Positions 6,901 through 7,738 of a DNA stretch of 7,738 nucleotides are shown here, piece after piece. Within the stretch, counting starts at the first letter, position 1. The number at the start of each line of letters is the position of its first letter. The notes beneath the pieces are model-generated. The model was not told where the DNA came from and searched no databases. It saw only the letters and a list, made by a program, of their open reading frames with translations. Position numbers and translations under genes: made by a program. Source of the stretch: B16-G9 sp964455635 (lineage in GTDB: Bacteria > Bacteroidota > Bacteroidia > Bacteroidales > F082); NCBI GenBank assembly GCA_964455635.1, contig CAYVWX010000151.1:1-7738 (forward strand), in the 5' to 3' direction.

Positions 6901-7560
6901 GAAAAGGACACGGTAAGGTTTTATGTTAAAGATACCGGTAAAGGAATTGCGCAAGATGAGGTTCCGAAAATTTTTGATGCTTTTTATCGCAGCTCCGATG
7001 TAATGTTTAGCAGTATTCGCGGTTCGGGTCTGGGATTAAATATTGCCAAAGAACTGGTAGAAACAATGGGTGGAGAAATTGGCGTAAATACCGAACTTAA
7101 TCGCGGTTCGGAGTTTTATTTTACGCTGCCTTTTAAACCGTTGAAAAAAGACAATAAGAAAAAATTAAAATCTGCTGCACCTGAACGATGGAACGATCTC
7201 AGGGTACTTGTTGCCGAAGACAACGAAGACAGTTTTTTGTATTTACAAATTCTTTTGGAAAAGAGGGTTAAAAAACTCGACCATGCCATAGATGGGCTGC
7301 AAGCTGTAAAAATGGCCATGGACAACGATTACGATTTAATTTTGATGGATATTAAGATGCCCGAAATTGATGGGCTTGAAGCAACCAGGCATATTAAATT
7401 AAAAAAACCCGGTGTGGTTATTATTGCCCAAACCGCTTATGCCATGCCTGAAGAAAAAGAGCAGGCTCTCGGCTTTGGTTGCGACGGTTATGTAACAAAG
7501 CCCGTTAAAAAAGAGCTGCTTTTTGAAATTATTGAGAAAAAGGTATTAAAAAACAAATAA
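3940..7560 (+). CDS. hybrid sensor histidine kinase (degenerate REC-PAS-PAS-GAF-PAS-GAF-HisKA-HATPase-REC)
   Basis: This encodes a 1206-residue soluble hybrid kinase with no membrane segment or signal peptide, so it should sense cytoplasmic signals. Domains by eye are: degenerate receiver (about 3-112), PAS (127-245), PAS (250-370), GAF-like (375-525), PAS with PAC (535-652), GAF-like (660-825), short coiled linker, HisKA with NHEIRTPMN (phosphorylated His853), HATPase (N-box Asn967/Asn971, G1 DTGKGI 998-1003, F-box KIFDAF 1010-1015, G2 GSGLGL 1028-1033) and a C-terminal receiver. That receiver is intact: acidic pair Glu1093/Asp1094, phosphoacceptor Asp1137, Thr1165 and Lys1187. The first receiver keeps Asp51 but has lost the conserved lysine (QND at 99-101) and one of the paired acids (Val10-Glu11). 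His853 should pass phosphate to Asp1137 and then to an Hpt protein encoded elsewhere. No output domain or partner gene is present. CESC (431-434) in the first GAF may be incidental. ATG 3940 was chosen because an upstream TTG lies in the promoter. Confidence 0.95.
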   Translation: MRINKVLIAVENKRLFNELNIFFVGLGFHVVSDGLQKVVLEKNEISFFIVDIPGAKRLLSHIVLQKEHVETVVPALIFLSDGENPVYWLEAGFDDYFFQNDPSRLYFSKLKKWVSLQQGWKNTLENQQSLLNIVAQSLKSPVVIINQNGTIAAINQVAVDLFGLDIEKIIGGHWTLFAPQEYQEQLLKVYNGVLNGKAPETKSFEFTFKDKLNRERVWQVTIDVNPVSKKFVVIMQDMEPVKEFQRASYQSEQKFLSAVESVDVAFSATTIGGVFVDVNSSFLKSLGYKRDEVIGKNVTDLSIWKNITDREKYVTALLKNGEVKEMKVDFKSKSGQLINGILSGRIVLLNNEKYIFSSVKDVTEIKNYQASSRILQKIKDSVVGNSDKKSLFLTIYNELRSYHWFDDAEFLLFIREDDLIYKFKNNNIVKCESCNLHTLLLQQIADDTSEISFNAAEIRDVVDLKGITISNELPRFWITFPLRTAKRFYGNLIVSCKTENLKTNKQALNLVSNVARDMSLFLEEKKMEGELVVIQHALNSAASAVVITDIDGNIIWVNKAFTTLTGYSFEEALGQNPRLLKSGKHPERFYKNLWDTILSGKVWKSELINKRKNGTLYHEENTITPVFDANGKISRFIAIKQDITERKKFEDSLKYHLSRQQMLNNILSYYITENAAGLERIVNYYLAEIGTFVKAQKMCLVEYDADKPDWSNMYQWSADGDARPVLGGLNGNEIKLVKDWFLLKVEKSVRMCSFSLDNIDDEGIKNIFVRKNIGTLICFPLFHESRRIGFSGFIFSMANYTMADDEVSLMDIFSYIFINIWLRNTSVIELENAKRSAEEAIRLKTAFLANMNHEIRTPMNAVMGFSDLMAEASCEEKDEYAKIILSSARQLLKLVDNVIFLSRLQSERLPVTLTQCKPAEIVESVFQIFLVSDENVNNLDIRMSYAGKLKDFAFLSDLDKIQQVLTNFVSNALKYTLSGYVEIGFSVEKDTVRFYVKDTGKGIAQDEVPKIFDAFYRSSDVMFSSIRGSGLGLNIAKELVETMGGEIGVNTELNRGSEFYFTLPFKPLKKDNKKKLKSAAPERWNDLRVLVAEDNEDSFLYLQILLEKRVKKLDHAIDGLQAVKMAMDNDYDLILMDIKMPEIDGLEATRHIKLKKPGVVIIAQTAYAMPEEKEQALGFGCDGYVTKPVKKELLFEIIEKKVLKNK

Positions 7561-7595
7561 TTGTTGCCAAACCATCCGGGGAATTATCAAAAAAG

Positions 7596-7624
7596 TTGCC
7601 GGAAGCAAAGGGGCAAATTTTTTT
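7596..7624 (+). terminator. candidate terminator of the sensor kinase gene
   Basis: A 5-bp stem, ttgcc (7596-7600) with ggcaa (7612-7616), and an 11-base loop are followed by A and seven Ts (7618-7624). The short stem makes it weak, but it lies 36 bases after the stop codon. The hairpins further downstream could act as back-up. Confidence 0.4.
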
Positions 7625-7642
7625 CTGTTCGGATAAACAGGA

Positions 7643-7670
7643 AAAATTGTTGTTCGTAAAAAACAATTTT
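7643..7670. other. AT-rich hairpin downstream of the sensor kinase
   Basis: Nine bases, aaaattgtt (7643-7651), pair perfectly with aacaatttt (7662-7670) across a 10-base loop. The 3' arm ends in four Ts, so this could help termination on the plus strand. The stem has only one G-C pair, so stability is low. Confidence 0.4.
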
Positions 7671-7685
7671 GATTATTTCAAACCA

Positions 7686-7715
7686 CGTAGATACAATTCA
7701 TGAATTGTATCTACG
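7686..7715. repeat. perfect 30-bp palindrome, REP-like hairpin and probable terminator
   Basis: The half-site cgtagatacaattca (7686-7700) is followed immediately by its exact reverse complement (7701-7715). On the plus strand it is followed by GTTTTT (7716-7721), so it can act as an intrinsic terminator for the kinase transcript. The GTAGA...TCTAC ends resemble a class of dispersed intergenic palindromes I recall from Bacteroidota and cyanobacterial genomes (GTAGAGACG...-like). That family link is from memory; only one copy is in the window. Confidence 0.8.
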
Positions 7716-7738
7716 GTTTTTAATAAAACAAAATCGTC

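Noticed and set aside
4103..7325. Minus-strand open frames within the kinase gene
   Set aside because: All lie inside the continuous 1206-codon frame, whose domains are clear along its whole length. None has independent support.

Overview
The window looks like a chromosomal segment from a member of the Bacteroidota, perhaps Bacteroidales-like; the exact lineage is not resolved. Three signs support this. Promoters fit the Bacteroidota pattern (TTTG, about 20 bases, then TAnnTTTG) rather than the proteobacterial one. Start codons lack Shine-Dalgarno sequences and have A/T-rich leaders. A large hybrid PAS/GAF histidine kinase is present. Base composition is moderately AT-rich and similar across all genes, so nothing points to recent transfer of a block.

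Layout. Positions 1-310 hold no gene. They carry a 55-bp tandem repeat array interrupted by a 100-N assembly gap (76-175). A minus-strand gene for a TPR lipoprotein (311-1207) ends next to the array with no visible terminator. It is divergent from a plus-strand class I polyphosphate kinase 2 (1313-2122), whose well-formed promoter sets its start. Next come a tRNA-Arg(ACG) (2257-2332) and a strong intrinsic terminator (2339-2379). A minus-strand pair follows: a short-chain dehydrogenase/reductase (2932-3738) and, 30 bases downstream of it, a very acidic 150-residue protein of unknown function (2449-2901). From 3940 to 7560 one plus-strand gene encodes a 1206-residue hybrid sensor kinase: degenerate receiver, PAS, PAS, GAF, PAS, GAF, HisKA, HATPase and a complete C-terminal receiver. 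The last 178 bases hold no gene, only a series of hairpins ending in a perfect 30-bp palindrome.

The genes do not form one obvious system. PPK2 suggests polyphosphate-driven nucleotide recharging. The SDR and acidic protein look like a two-gene operon. The hybrid kinase is an orphan here, with no partner phosphotransfer protein or regulator in the window. I see no clear undescribed defence or mobile system. The least explained items are the repeat array at the gap, the acidic protein with its apparent internal duplication, and the degenerate N-terminal receiver of the kinase.
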